DNA of 64,000 bases from Atherinomorus stipes (Eukaryota > Chordata > Actinopteri > Atheriniformes > Atherinidae), in assembly GCA_023101725.1 (NCBI GenBank), contig JALJCO010003968.1:1612001-1676000 (forward strand), given 5' to 3'. Position 1 is the first letter of the stretch. Each line of letters begins with the position of its first letter. Position numbers and translations under genes: made by a program. The notes under the pieces were generated by a model that did not search any database, was not told the DNA's origin, and saw nothing but the letters and a program-made list of their open reading frames with translations. Of this stretch, positions 50,152-62,344 are shown piece after piece.

Positions 50152-52426
50152 GTGAGTATAAAACCCTCTTCCTGCACCATGCTACCTTTCCCCGCCTCTA
50201 TTCCCTTCTCCCTCTGCATATCCCGATTATATCAGTGCAGACATTGTCCAGATTCGGCCGGCTAACACAATCGGGGCATGATTTACGCGGGGAAGGTGTT
50301 TGCTGTTTGCTGGAAGGGCACTTACGGACAGGTCTGCCAGGAAGTCATGCATAATAACATAATGATATTTGCACTGGCACTCCCTTAACATTATTACAAC
50401 CCACACACAGGCACAAAACAATATGTATAAAAGTACACTCTCAGAAGGATTGGTTTGCAGACACGCACTCTGTTCCAAGGCCCTGTGAAGTCTTGCAGTC
50501 ATGCAGTGTTGAAGCAGGGCAACAGCTGTCCAATATGGGTTGAATATGTGTTGAAATTATGCATGTCATACTAGATGCAGATCTGCTGTCTGACGTGGGT
50601 GTAAAAATAAGGGGGCTGGTGGGGCACTTGGGTAAATCAAAGGCCGCAGCTTTTGAACACAACCGCATTTCCATTTTTATGAGATGTGATGAATTGTTTA
50701 TTCCAGCTCTTACAGAGTGCACGTTTGAGTCAGAATGCATTTTTATACACAACCATGCATCATCCCTAGCACATAATTACTTCACATAGTAAAACTGGCT
50801 TCCTCATATAGCACTTGACACCCATGCCAAATCACAAAGTGGTTATCAGCCCAATACCATTATTGCCTCAACCCAGATGTGCATCCCCATTAATAAACGT
50901 GTTTTCTGCTGGTCGTTGCTGCGATGAGGCTTCTCCAGATGTTTCACTTTCCCATTACTTGCATAGAGCAGATGGCCTGGATCAAGATTAAAGGGCCACA
51001 TAAGCAGTCAGAGGGCAGTCAGAGGAGATGATCTATTCCTCAAACCATACTCAGCCATGTGTTCTGCCACATATCTTGTATTCGGTTATTTATTCTTTCA
51101 ACATGGGTTGGTTTGGGAATTTTTCCTAGCCACATAGCTCAATCTCTCACGTGGATGTTAACAATATCAGGCCAACTATCAGAAGGTTTCTCAGCTGTAA
51201 CCAACACATAAATTTCTCGCCATCATGACGGCGCCTTGTAGCTGCTTTAAAGTCATTTCAAATACGACCATAAACTGTGCTCATTTCCATTGATATGTCA
51301 CTTAGTTTGGAGTATTCAGCTGTTAATTGCACACACGCAATACAAAAGCAAACTGTACTGATAAATGTGGCAAAGGCAGCAAAGAGATCCCCCATCCTTC
51401 CTGTTAAAAGGCAAAGAGCAGCTCCCATGACGCTGGTCTCTAATCAGAGCAGGAAGTGGCTCAGCTTGTCTTCAACTTTGACTGATGATCCAGCTCTCAA
51501 AGGAAGCATTTTCTCATGAACATGGCAGGGACGTGCCATACAGTTACACATATAATAACATGTAGGTGGTCTTTTTTTAATACTTTGCTCGATGAGAATT
51601 TTTGAACCATTCATATAATATAAACTTGTGTTAGAAACGCGATCACTGTGTCATCGTATATGCAGCATCTATTTGTAAGGCGGAAGCATGCTTCTCTGGG
51701 CTGCACAAGACATTTGTGTTTCATTCAGACCAACATATTTTTTCTGGCTTAAACCTCCACCATGCCGGAGGCCGGTGCACACGAAAGGTTTTGGGCTGCA
51801 CAACAAAATGAGGTTTTGTTGGTTGGTGCAAACGCGGGCTGCTAGCAGAAGCTTTACATTTACTAAGCATACATGGCATCAGTTTAAATATTTTAATTGA
51901 CTCTTCTCCAGCAAAGATTTTTATACTGAACTGCTCATTTAACCTGATATTTTTCCAGATTTTTGATGTTTATCACAATGATTAAACTGATGTCAGTGTT
52001 TTACGCTGTGTTCTCCATAATTTCCCGAGTTTCCAGTGTCACCTTGGCAGATATACACTGATTTAATTTCTCCATCACCCAGCCTGATCTCAGCCTCCCT
52101 GCCTTCTTCCACATATGTCATTATTTGTCTCTGTGTGGCAGGTGAAGGGCAGTTGTCTTGCTTATCAATACATTCATACAGCGATAGGCAGCTTTCTGCA
52201 GTTGCTGTCTCCACTGGCAGTCATTATGATTGGGTCTACAGGAGTAGTGAAATGGCAGATGAATTCAGGCCTCCATGAAGGGAATGAATAATAGAAGAAA
52301 GTTGGGGAGGGCTACAGAGCTACTGCTTCAAAATAGTCTTTATATTAATTTATTTTTTTAGTCAAAACACAGTCAACATCCAAGGCTGCATGTAATTGAT
52401 ATGTTGGGTGCTCTCTTTGTCCGTAG
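50152..52426 (+). other. adam12 intron 10
   Basis: A 2.3-kb phase-0 intron. No repeat family or gene was recognised, and the open frames on both strands are short and unpatterned. Confidence 0.85.
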
Positions 52427-52575
52427 GATCACTCTGAGAATCCACTGGGTGCAGCTGTGACTTTAGCACATGAGCTGGGACACAACTTTGGCATGAATCA
52501 CGACACCCCGGAGCGTGGCTGTGGATGCAGGATGACTGCTGATCGCGGAGGCTGCATCATGACCCCCTCCACAGG
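52427..52575 (+). CDS. adam12 presumptive exon 11: zinc-binding active site and Met-turn
   Basis: This is a 149-nt exon after TTTGTCCGTAG and before GTGAGA, phase 0 start, ending with GG of a split Gly codon. It opens [20 protein letters not shown] and continues [28 protein letters not shown] is a complete HExxHxxGxxH zinc site: three His ligands, the catalytic Glu and the adamalysin-type Asp after the third His. The peptide then reads GGCIM, whose Met forms the Met-turn, and ends TPSTG. All catalytic residues are present, so the protease is predicted to be active. RGC-x-C-x-M fits ADAM12, whereas ADAM19 has a different cysteine arrangement here. No following exon was found in the remaining 11.4 kb. 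Confidence 0.98.
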
Positions 52576-52744
52576 GTGAGATTCTGATGATATTTTGGTG
52601 ATGACAGAAGCCACAACAAAATCTGGAGCAACAGTTTTTTAGAAAACAGAATGAGAACAGACACAAACACATCTTCAGAAGAAATGATTTTCCCACCATT
52701 TCTATCGTATTTAGAAAATATGAATACGTATGAATAAGTCAATA

Positions 52745-53185
52745 ATTTGATAATTCAGTCATTTCATTGTTTTAGGGGGTCTGGGGAAATCAAAGTGGGC
52801 AAAGGCACAAGCCAGAAACCTCTACTGAATATGAATTACTTTTTAACCTCAGGAGGCACTGCATGGGGAAACCATCATTCCACCATAATTAGGATAGCCA
52901 CATGGGCATGGGAGTACCATGGAAACATATTCTCACTCAACAGATTTCAGCACCGACTCTACAAATGTAACCTGAAACTCAGTCACATGAGTAAGAAGCC
53001 AAATATCAATTCTGCACCGAAACAACAAAGAACTTCTGTGATAATATGGAGGTGCATCAGTCTTCATGGCATGGGTGAATATTTTACCAAGCTGTTCCTG
53101 AGAGTCTTAGAAGATACAGCGTCACAGCTTGGTTTGACACCTTGCTCTGCAACTGAAAATGAAAAAGCTGTGTCTGTCTAACACT
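52745..53185 (+). pseudogene. Degenerate Tc1-like transposase fragment
   Basis: A 144-codon open frame at 52747-53181 reads in its middle TAWGNHHSTIIRIATWAWEY then NRFQHRLYKCNLKLSHMSKK. It ends with VIIWRCISLHGMGEYF and FLRVLED. The block (I/V)-x-(V/I)-W-(G/R)-C-I-S-x-H-G-M-G corresponds to the strand around the second catalytic Asp of a Tc1-type transposase, and K-L-S-H-x-x-K-K-P to the linker ahead of the catalytic core. The part in between, with the first catalytic Asp, is missing, so a deletion has occurred. No terminal inverted repeats were found. It begins about 170 bp after the catalytic adam12 exon, in the same direction, and is not spliced to it as far as the sequence shows. Confidence 0.55.
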
Positions 53186-53439
53186 GCATGGAAAATCACT
53201 GGGGTTGAAGAACACGTGTCCATGCAGGTCATCTATGAGCAGGCCTCTCATAGACAAGTCAATAACATATTAATGACATGACCCATGTCATGCACAGAGT
53301 ATGAGCTGCTGCCCTTATGAAGGAGATATTTAGGCGCTCAATGCCGGTTTAGCAGATTGAAAAAAATTATTTGTCCCTGTGTAAGTTAAACTTCTTAACA
53401 CTAATAGATAAAGCAGGGACAGATCGATAATCCTGTTTC

Positions 53440-54490
53440 TAATGACTGCAGTTCATTTATTTAGTTTTTTTTTTTTTCAAATTGAATTTGATGTTTTTAC
53501 ATTAATTTTATACTTAAATTGATTTTATGCTTTTTCTTATTATTTGTTTCATGGTTTTAACTACACTTTTTTGTGTACTTTAATTTATTGAATTTGTTCC
53601 ACTATGTCATCTGTTCTTACACTTTTGAAGTTAAGTTTTACTTACAGTATAGGAAGGGATGTGTGATTTTGGCTTTCTTACATTGTACAGCTATTGTACA
53701 ATTAATTTCCAAAATCCGATAACAGCCGATACCGATATATGTAGACAACTGTGAGGTTTTATCTCTCATATTTTGAGAAACACAACTATATTCTGCTCTG
53801 AGAGCAAAGATCCTAAAGTAGCCTTAACTCAGACAGATGAGTTCATTTTGGACATCTGGCTGCCGTATATCAGATACGAGCAGGTATTAGCCCAAATGTG
53901 GCTAATTACAATGTTTCTTACTTGTTTCTTACATATTATAAGCAGCTTCAAAGCAAGTCAGTCTGTAGCAGCAGCAGCTGCACCGTAGTCACATGACTAA
54001 AAGGAATGCTGGGATATGAAGTTCTTCCAGAATAACAGGATCTTTTCTGCTGGTTTTGGCCCTGCAGGCGACAAAGGATGGAAATTAGCCCAGGCGATAA
54101 TCCTGCAATTTTGTGCATGTACAAATCTAATGTATATGTACCTAAAAATGCATTGTCCCTTTTAAATGAATAAATACAAATACAAAACCAATGCTGGACC
54201 AATGCTAAACAAGATCGTGCAAGATTTTGTAAAGGAACAAGATCTCGTCAGATTTTGTTAGTAAACATATTGGTCAAAAAAAAAAAAAAAAGACACTGAC
54301 ATTTTCCGCTAACACATTTTAATACCAATATCGGACAATAATATTGGTAGGCTGATAATATCACACGTCCCTACTTATACTGTAGGTGAACTTTATTATT
54401 TGTCATCACTCTGTTGCTGCAACTGGGGTGAAAGCCCAAGACAAATTTCCCCCAGTGGAACAATAAAGTTAGTCTTGAATCTTTAATCTT
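53440..54490 (+). mobile_element. LINE 3' region interrupted by a DNA element
   Basis: The right part, 54395-54490, reads TTTGTCATCACTCTGTTGCT then AGACAAATTTCCCCCAGTGG, AACAATAAAGTTAGTCTTGA and ATCTTTAATC. This is the 3' end type of L2/Rex-like teleost LINEs. The left part, 53440-53640, is T-rich sequence of the kind found in the 3' untranslated region of such LINEs. A transposon-like insert (53643-54384) lies between. That the two parts were once continuous is inferred. Confidence 0.5.
53643..54384. mobile_element. DNA transposon relic with AGGGATGTGTGAT / ATCACACGTCCCT ends
   Basis: The left end TACAGTATAGGAAGGGATGT then GTGATTTT is the inverted counterpart of the right end ATATCACACGTCCCTACTTA then TACTGTA. 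Both ends contain CGATA/ATATCGG-like motifs inside (GCCGATACCGATATATG near 53726, CCAATATCGGACAATA near 54326), resembling the element at 1511-1895. No flanking duplication is evident because the inverted similarity extends beyond the usual terminus. No transposase visible in 742 bp. Confidence 0.65.
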
Positions 54491-54918
54491 GATCTGTGAG
54501 CATGTGTAGGTGCTGTTGCAGAAGTGTAAACTGGGATTTTGGCAAATGCTAAATTCAGAAATGTCTTTCCCAGTAAGTTATCACAGTAGGACCATACCAC
54601 TAAACCTTGCTCTGCATCAAAACCCTGTGTGGGATTTTAACTGGCCCACCTGCAGTCCAGATGCTTTTCATAATGACAATTTATGGTGCATCAAGAAGAA
54701 AAATATCTGATTGTGATAAACACAAATGGCTGAACAGCAAAAATCATGTATTCACCAAAAATGAACAGATTCTTTAAAAAGATACAGCGAATAGTATGAT
54801 CATTTCTCTAATGATTAAAAAGTGTCATTGCAAGATATTATGGTAAACATGCATTTATCCCAACTTCTTTGTGTGTTGATGCATCAATTTGTTGATCCTC
54901 TAATCATTCATTCATTCT

Positions 54919-55094
54919 GGGCGACATGGTGGTGTGATGGTTGGCATTGCAATGCCTCTAAATTCTGAGTGTGAGTAGTTGCTTGTCTGTGTTGGCCCTG
55001 TGACATGCTGGTGAACTGTCCACGGTGCACCCTGCCTCTCACCTGCTAATTGCTGGGATAGGCTCCAGCTCCCGGCAACCTTGAACTAAGCGGA
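54919..55094 (+). repeat. Dispersed repeat, sense copy, internally deleted
   Basis: Begins GGGCGACATGGTGGTGTGAT then GGTTGGCATTGCAATGCCTC. It jumps to a later section with GTGTTGGCCCTGTGACATGC, TGGTGAACTGTCCACGGTGC and ATAGGCTCCAGCTCCCGGCA, ending near ACTAAGCGGA. This is the sense orientation of the very common teleost repeat I recall as 'GGGCGGCACGGTGGTG...GGATAGGCTCCAGC...'. About two thirds of the middle is missing. Antisense pieces occur at 19020-19176 and 26245-26345. Confidence 0.7.
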
Positions 55095-58000
55095 AAATTC
55101 ATGGACTGTCACAAAATGTGAACAAAGTAGGTCTTCAATGTAAAAATATCGAGTTAAACAAAAGTTTAAACTCTTAAATGTGCTCTTACATTTCAAATAG
55201 CAACTTATTTTCGCCTCCTAGCAGGTCAAAAACAGAAAAATAAATCAAACTTAATTAGTTGCTTGAGTTGGATGGTAGCTATCTGTACATGCTGCCTCAT
55301 TATTTATGTGTTGATGTATGCAAGAGAGGGCTTAAAAACACACATACACAGACACACACTCCTTGGCCTGACACTAAAGCAGCTGCTGTTGCATTCTGCT
55401 CATGTTGTCTGGGTCGCTGAGATAACAGAGCTGCTGCAAGTGATGGACTCTGCCACTGTTGGTAAACAGCGAACAGATAAAGAGAACCCAGAGTGCAGTA
55501 CCAGATTTCACCCTTGGTCTGCTGCCAGTTAGAGTTGCCTGATGGTGAGTCCCGCAAGGCCACAGATGAATGTGGTCGGGATAAATGCCACATCGTTGAC
55601 AACAAGACAAAAATACGGGAGACACAGTTACTGGTATGACTCAACCTCCAGCCTACATTTGTCCCACACATTAATCTTATCACTGGGGGATTAAATCATT
55701 CGTATTATACCCACAACTAGAGATTTGTGCAGTTTGAGAATGTAGCAGGAAAAGTTGCCAGATTCTACTCTCAAAAACATGTGCTGCTAAATTAGATCCA
55801 GCTTCATTTAGCGGTTTTTCACACATAGCAGAACTAAAGATTTTGTCCCCAATATTTCATTGGATGTGAATTAAGAAGGGGCTCTTGTAGTTGCCAATGA
55901 AGTTAGCATGATTTAAAGAAAGCAGCATTGGAAAGGAGAATGAGTGAATGACATAGTAATGAAAGCAGATGAGACATGCCTTAATGCGCTGCAAGTTTCG
56001 TTAACAACAATATGCTAACAAATGACAAGCTGGGTATGTGAGTTCTGTGCAACAAGTAGATGAATTAATATGTGTGACAAGTCATTATTTATGTGTGGTT
56101 TGCTGGCACACTGTGGCCATTAATAAAAATATAATGGATGTTGACTGTTGGTATAAGTGTGTCATTCCCTGAGTATTTCATTGTAGTATGCTGTTACTGT
56201 GGCTGCCACGTGATAGATAAGTCACTACCATATGGGTATAGTGTAAAATTAATTAAGTTTACCCCTCAATTTTATCAATATGGTGCTATCTGACATACGA
56301 AACTTGAGTTTTCATATGTAGGCTGAATCACTGGATCATCATTGTAGTGTTTTTTTTTCCTCCAAAAATGCATCATATTAGTCTTGAAGCATTTATTTCC
56401 TTTCTGTTAGATTATCCAGATGAGAGATCAGCCGTGCACTCTGGACATTGTTGTTGTCTTGATGATATCAGTTTTGCAGGGCCAGATTCTGAGCCACAGG
56501 GCTCCGTGTCTGGAGTTTGTTATTTTGCCAGAGTTCCCAAGCCAGCTTCAAAAATGAAAATTATGAACTTACCCAAGTTCAAGCTGGACTTATCTCTTAA
56601 ATTGAATTCCCCAAAACTCTCAGTCTGAATTTACAGTTTCCTGTTGACAAAACCAATAATTTCACAATTTCTACAAACTAATCTAGAGCTGATTCTCCCC
56701 CTCCCCATCTCAGACCCGATTCCTCTTTTTTCCTCCTTTGTTGTATGTTTACTTATCTAATATTGGCAGCATCCTTTGACCCTCAGTTCAGATGTCTTCA
56801 GAATGTTAAACACATCGTTGAAAGGCAGCGTAGCTTGTTTGATTGTGTGTCTTGGTTACTCTGAGCTTAGACTTGCTAATGGAGGAGAGGACAGGCTGCA
56901 TCTAAATGATGTGATTATCAGTGACGCTGCCAGCTGCAATCAGGGCCAGAGCACATTGAGAGGGATCCGCAGAGAGGTGCTTTATGCCTCGATAGACAGC
57001 CGAAGTGTGGATGCCGTGGTTTTGTTTGTCTTTTATCTTCCCCAGCGGTAGCATAAGACGAGAAAAAGAGAAAGAGGTGATGGTGGGAGTGGGAGTGAGA
57101 CAAACAGTCGAAAGATGGCTGTGAAGGAATTATTTCTGGTAGGCATGGAAGATTATGACAGGCGTATGAGCCGCGCACACTGGCCATGAGAGATTTGTGA
57201 CTCAACAACAGGTGAAAACTTGAGTGACAGTGGAGAGGAACAGTTTTCATGGATGTTTTGAAGTTTGATGTTGAGCCAAGAGTTGCATCATATAAAAATG
57301 TGGCCGAGACACACAAAAGTACTTTCTTTTGACTGTTTCTTCGTCTGTTTGTGTAACTTAGTGGAATAATGAAGTGCAACAGGAAGCTGCAGCTGGACTT
57401 TTAAGTGACAAGGCAAATACGTTGTCAAGACGATAGGGGGAAGCTTGTGACTCTTGTTATTTTCTTATCAAAACGAGAGTGCGAATGAGGTGAGAAGGTA
57501 CCAAATATAATTCTCTGAATATATTCTGCAGTGGAGGAAAGGGGAGCTGGTTAGTGAGTAAATGTTTGCAGTGAATTTAGCCCGTGTTTTGTTTTTTTTT
57601 TTTCTGATGTTTAATCACTATAGGCGTCTGGCTGTGTTGCAGCCTGACATTTGCTGAAAGGTCAAACATGTCTCTCCTGTTTAGCATGGACTAAATGCAT
57701 GTCAGTCTGTGGTGCATCTCAGAGAGCAACAGAGACAGCCTGATATCAGTCGGAGGGGTCTGCAAATAAGGGAGCCCTTTATAACCCTCATGTAAACAGC
57801 ACATACACTGTTCCCAAATCCTTTTTCACTCTTCATCCAGGCTGGTATTTCTTCATCTTCACATTCCACTGGTCTAAACTAATACCTGCACTGAGTCTAT
57901 GACAATAGACCCTCAATTTTCAGCACATCCTCATGTTAAAAGTACATCTTGTCATTGCTGTTGTAAGTCAGGAGCAGAAACTAAATCGTCGTCACACAGA

Positions 58001-58669
58001 AATCAAATCAATTTGCATTCTGCAGCTATAGCCAGTAATCTTTTCCATGCAGACCTGGCTCATTTCAAACAAGCCTGTTTTTCACCCTTGAATTTAATTA
58101 TGTGAAATGTAGGTTGTGGTATTTTTGGAGCTTGGACCATACAGTACGTATTACAAAAATTGGTGCTTGATTTTTAATCCTAATTTTAATATAATTGCTC
58201 ACCTTAAAAAGCTACCTTTAGAACATGCTTAACTTATTTAAATACACTGAATGTCACATTATGACTTGCTAATTAACTAATCTGTGTTAAACTCTACTGC
58301 CAGCATGAGACGTGTTGGATTTATTGTGCTACTGCTTCAATTTTTTTGGCTTTTGATGCCTTGATCCTGAAACGTGTTCTTTTTCTCATTTCTCCACCAT
58401 CATATATTTGCATAATAGGTAGCTAGTTATTATTTTTTGCTTTGACCCACCCATTCTGTTATTTTTCTGCTCTTTTATTTTTCCAACCAAAGTTTAAACT
58501 TCAGTCAAGAATCACCACAGACATATTTTGAAAAAATTATTTCATTACTGAGAACTCCAGGTGTAAAAAAAAAAAGGTTTAATCCTGAAATTCTACCATA
58601 ATGCGTAAATGAAAGTCACAGAGAAACACTTTTACCTCCAGTGTTTCATCTGATAAGTGTGTTGGTCAC

Positions 58670-59155
58670 ATTTCTGCAACAACTCAAATTTTACCAAGTG
58701 ATTTTTTAAAATTTCTAGTCAAAATATCTCATCACACTCAAAATAAAACAAAATCACCTAAAAAGAAACATTTCAGAGAGATATAGGAACTTGTTTTCAG
58801 GGAAATGCATCTTATTTCAAGAATTCTTATCAATAAAATTTCATTTTTCTATTGGCAGAATTTATTTATTTATTTGCTTATTACAAGCAAAATTATTTTT
58901 TTAACCTATTTTAAGGGTGGCCAAGATTTCTTTTTTCTTTGCTTGTTATAAGCCAAAAAGTTCTGCCAATAGAACAAGTGAAACTTTCTTGATAAGATTT
59001 TTTTGAAATAAGATGCATTTGTCTTAAAACATTTTCCAGTATATCTCACTGAAATGTTTCTCTTCCGGCGATTTTGTCTTATATTGAGTGTGATGAGATA
59101 TTTTGACTAGAAATTAGAAAAATGTACTTAGTAAGATTTGAGTTTTTGCAGTGTT
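58670..59155. mobile_element. Inverted-repeat DNA element with long similar arms
   Basis: The left arm runs from about 58673 to 58790 and contains TGCAACAACTCAAATTTTAC, AATTTCTAGTCAAAATATCT and CATCACACTCAAAATAAAAC. The right arm, about 59035-59153, is its inverted match: TATTGAGTGTGATGAGATAT, TTTGACTAGAAATT, TTTGAGTTTTTGCAGTG. A second inverted pair lies inside (TCTATTGGCAGAA near 58848 with TTCTGCCAATAGAA near 58960). Right of the element is TTAA, a possible target site; the left flank has lost it. I recall CACTGCAAAAACTCAAA-type ends from dispersed teleost elements. No coding capacity. Confidence 0.75.
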
Positions 59156-59317
59156 AATGGTGGATCATAAAAGAAACATGTACATCATTGGGTTCAGACA
59201 CCAAGTGACAAATCATTAACAGGCTTTGGAAAGAAGAGCACAAACGTTCCGTCACTGACGCGCCGCATTAGTTTGTAACACATACAGTCTGTATGTGGAT
59301 AAGAGTTATAGTCACCT

Positions 59318-59475
59318 GGGGCGGCATTTAGCTCAGTTAGTAGAACAGCCACCACATATGCAGAGGCTGTAGATCCTCAAAGCAGGTTTGAATCCCAGTC
59401 TGGGACCCGTTGCTGCATGTCTTATCTCCCTGACCCCCTTTCCTGTCCAGCTTCTGCTCAGTAAGTCCACTAGAG
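59318..59475 (+). mobile_element. tRNA-derived SINE, degenerate
   Basis: The head shows the two internal RNA polymerase III promoter boxes in tRNA spacing. A-box-like TTAGCTCAGTTAGTAGA lies at 59329-59345 and B-box-like GGTTTGAATCC at 59385-59395. The region between contains CAGAGGCTGTAGATCCTC, and after the B box comes CTGGGACCCGTTGCTGCATG. This head and the 'TTTGCTGCATGTC' continuation are typical of a widespread teleost SINE. The cloverleaf is not maintained, so it is not a functional tRNA gene. Confidence 0.8.
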
Positions 59476-62344
59476 CCATAGAATCTTGGCTGCTTTACTG
59501 CAGTCTGTATCATCATACCATGCCTGTACTCGCATAAGCAGGTATGATCTAAATTAGTTAAAATGCAACTCACCAGTAATGAATGCAGGAAACTGCTTTT
59601 TTTTTCCTATTTACATTTCTTCACTGTCCCCTTGAAAACTTTGCAAAAGTGCTTGTTATGTCTTTAATACAGCAGCGCAAGACTGCATGTGTTTAAACAT
59701 GGTGAAGCATCAAATGTTGGAGAGTTACACAAATCATGATTCTCTCATTTTTTACTGAATAATAAAATGATGTTACCCAAAGTAATATCCCAAAATGTTT
59801 TTCCTCCCTGTAATAAGGCAGCTCTAAGTCAACTAGTCAGTAAAATAGTGCCACACGTTTTACTCTCTGAAGAGCACAGATTTATGCATCCTAATAACGC
59901 TGAGCTTAGTGTGTGTTATTTAATAAAAAAAATGGCACATCTGCCTTTCAGAGAGTCAACATTCAGAAAGGGTCTAACTAATTTGGTTCTTTCTTTTCTT
60001 TTTTTTTTTTGTTACTGTTATGCATAGCCACATTAGTTCCACTTCAGCAAACTACACCTGGAGAGAGTGAAGGACTCTACCCCAGTATTATCCAGGGACA
60101 GCTACACTCGCTGCTAGGCTAATTTCCTGGACGGCAGAGCAGCCGTGCGGCCTTAGCTGGGATAATACACACTGTTGGTGACCAGGCTCTGCTTCTACAG
60201 CAAATTTATTGAAGATTTATAAAATCTTGTTGACTATGCACAATGGCAAAATGGGTCCTGAATAAAGTTTTGTTTTGGCTTTAAGCTCCAAAGTTTACCA
60301 ACAAGCCCTGCACTTAAACACTGTCTATGCTTTCAGTCAGCGTGTTCATAACATATAATAGTAATTAAATACTGCCTTGTTCAGTTGACATTAATTAATT
60401 TTCACTCTCCTGCCGACAGTCGCTGACTTTAAGCTGACGGCAGAAAAACACTTGAAAAGCATCACAAGAGTCCTTGATTTGTGCTCATCTGCATCTGGAC
60501 AGGATTTTCTTTCAGTATATCAGCTCATTGTCATGAAGAAGTGCAGCAGGCGGTGGGTGACAGAGATATGCTCGCATCATCCCTGGGCTCCCAGTCAGGC
60601 TGACGCTGCATCTGTTACCAGGATTGTGTGGGCAGCTGCTACCTGGAGGAATGTCAGCTGCAGATTAGTGGTGCAGCTTAATTATCAAAGTCCTGCTGAT
60701 ACACAATCGCCAACCACAGCGGACGTCGGTTAAAGGCAGTTCATTTAAGGTGATATCTTGACTCTTGCCATGGCTGCATGAGGTGCAGGCATATAAATGA
60801 GTCAACACGCCTTGTGCAGAGTTGATTTTAATCAGTCTTTTAAGACTATTGGTTTGGGTTGTGTTTGCTATTATTTGACTTTTTTATTTAACGTTATAGA
60901 ACCTATGAATAGGCTGTGCAGTACTGTATGTTTCAATCATGATTATGAGAACATGTCTAAACAGGATCACCCTGTTAACAGGCAGCACATGATGAAATGC
61001 ATTCATGCTGTGAGGAAAATTAGTCAATAGTCTCCAAAAGGGAGTTACCCTCAAGATATGTGCTGTTTTAGGCTTTTGCCTACATATTGATGCAATCGCA
61101 TCATATTGATGCAGGTTTATGTTCTGATTTAGCTAATTCTTCCCATGTGAGTCAGAGATAAAGGAAGATGATTTTTATCCTTGAGTATGTGCAGCTTCTC
61201 CAGCTTTTACCCTTCAAGCAAGTCTATTAAGAACAGACTCTGTTTACCTCTTTTGGACATTGCACCTCCTTTGCAAAGCATTTCAGATTTTTTTTCTTTC
61301 TTTTATCAGCAGTGGTCTGTGCTATCTACAATGGCCTTGGTCTGTTCTGCGCAGGAGTTTAATCTGCATAGCTTGTTCTTGATTTCAAGCACAAGTCTCT
61401 ATGCGCTGGGCCACAGAGCTCTTATTATGAATGTGCACAATGATTTATGAGTGGATTATGTGAGGAGACATGCGTGGACAGACACAGGTAGATTGGCATG
61501 CGGTCAGTGAAAGATTAAAGCAGCCAACATTCAAAACTGGACAGTCTGTTTGAAGTGGGGGCTACACTTTCACCCAAGGGTGGCTGTTAGAGGAGTATGT
61601 TTTCAGTGTTTTGTGTACTTTAGAAATCTGTTTTCCTGTTGGAGGGGGAAAAAAATGATTTCTTTTCCATTGAATGCCTCCACTGTTATCTCCAGACCCC
61701 TCCGGAGAAGCCTCACTATAGTCAGCTAACAGCAGTGAAATATCCATGCAGTTGCTGCAGCCAAATCCCCCTTAGGCAAAGGCAAAATATCACACATCCC
61801 TCCTCCCACTTCTGTCCAACTTCAGGCTCCACAAACATATTTTGTGTCATGTTGAAATTTCACAAATCTGCCCTGTCAAGCCTCAAGCTTTGCAGTCTCC
61901 ACGCCCTGATGCGTTTGAAGACCTCAGTCAGCCTATCGCCGCACAACTACGTGTATGACATGTTTCTGTCTGTAGTTGAGCTTTTTAAGCATCCATTGCC
62001 AAGCTCTCTTCCTCTGTACCACGTCTGCCAGTCCGTTGTTAGCCATCGCTCCCTGTCACCCCACATCCTCTACATGCTCTTTTTGAGGCCAGGCTGTATC
62101 CAGCAAGGTCTATTTAATACTTGAAGCCCTCTTTTCTCAGTCTTTTTTGTGATGCTGTCTATGATAGCTGGCATGAAGCATGAGGATGGCTGTGCTGCTA
62201 TCATACACTGGGTTGTAGTATTAGATGTCCTGTTGCTTGTGTTTCATACCAGCAGTGTTTCTTGAGAGATAAGAGCAGGAGTTCAAACACAGTTGCAGCT
62301 TTAGCAACATCTGTATGAGGAGATGAAGCTACAGCACACTATTA

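Noticed and set aside
56918..57379. 153-codon open frame on the minus strand
   Set aside because: The His/Ser/Cys-rich translation has no recognisable domain, and no splicing partner or promoter signal is visible. It is treated as chance.
59318..59400. Possible functional tRNA gene
   Set aside because: A- and B-box-like blocks exist, but the acceptor stem and anticodon arm do not pair, and the sequence continues into a SINE body.
60055..60175. Hairpin-like pair CAGTATTATCCAGG ... CTGGGATAATACAC
   Set aside because: Only about 10-12 bases pair at the ends, with an unpaired interior of about 90 bases. Too weak for an RNA gene or transposon call.
57899..62124. Open frames of 68-161 codons on the plus strand, including 61639-62124
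   Set aside because: No family motif, no conserved composition and no splice sites that fit the adam12 phase. Length is within chance expectation for 64 kb, and no start context or neighbouring exons support a gene.
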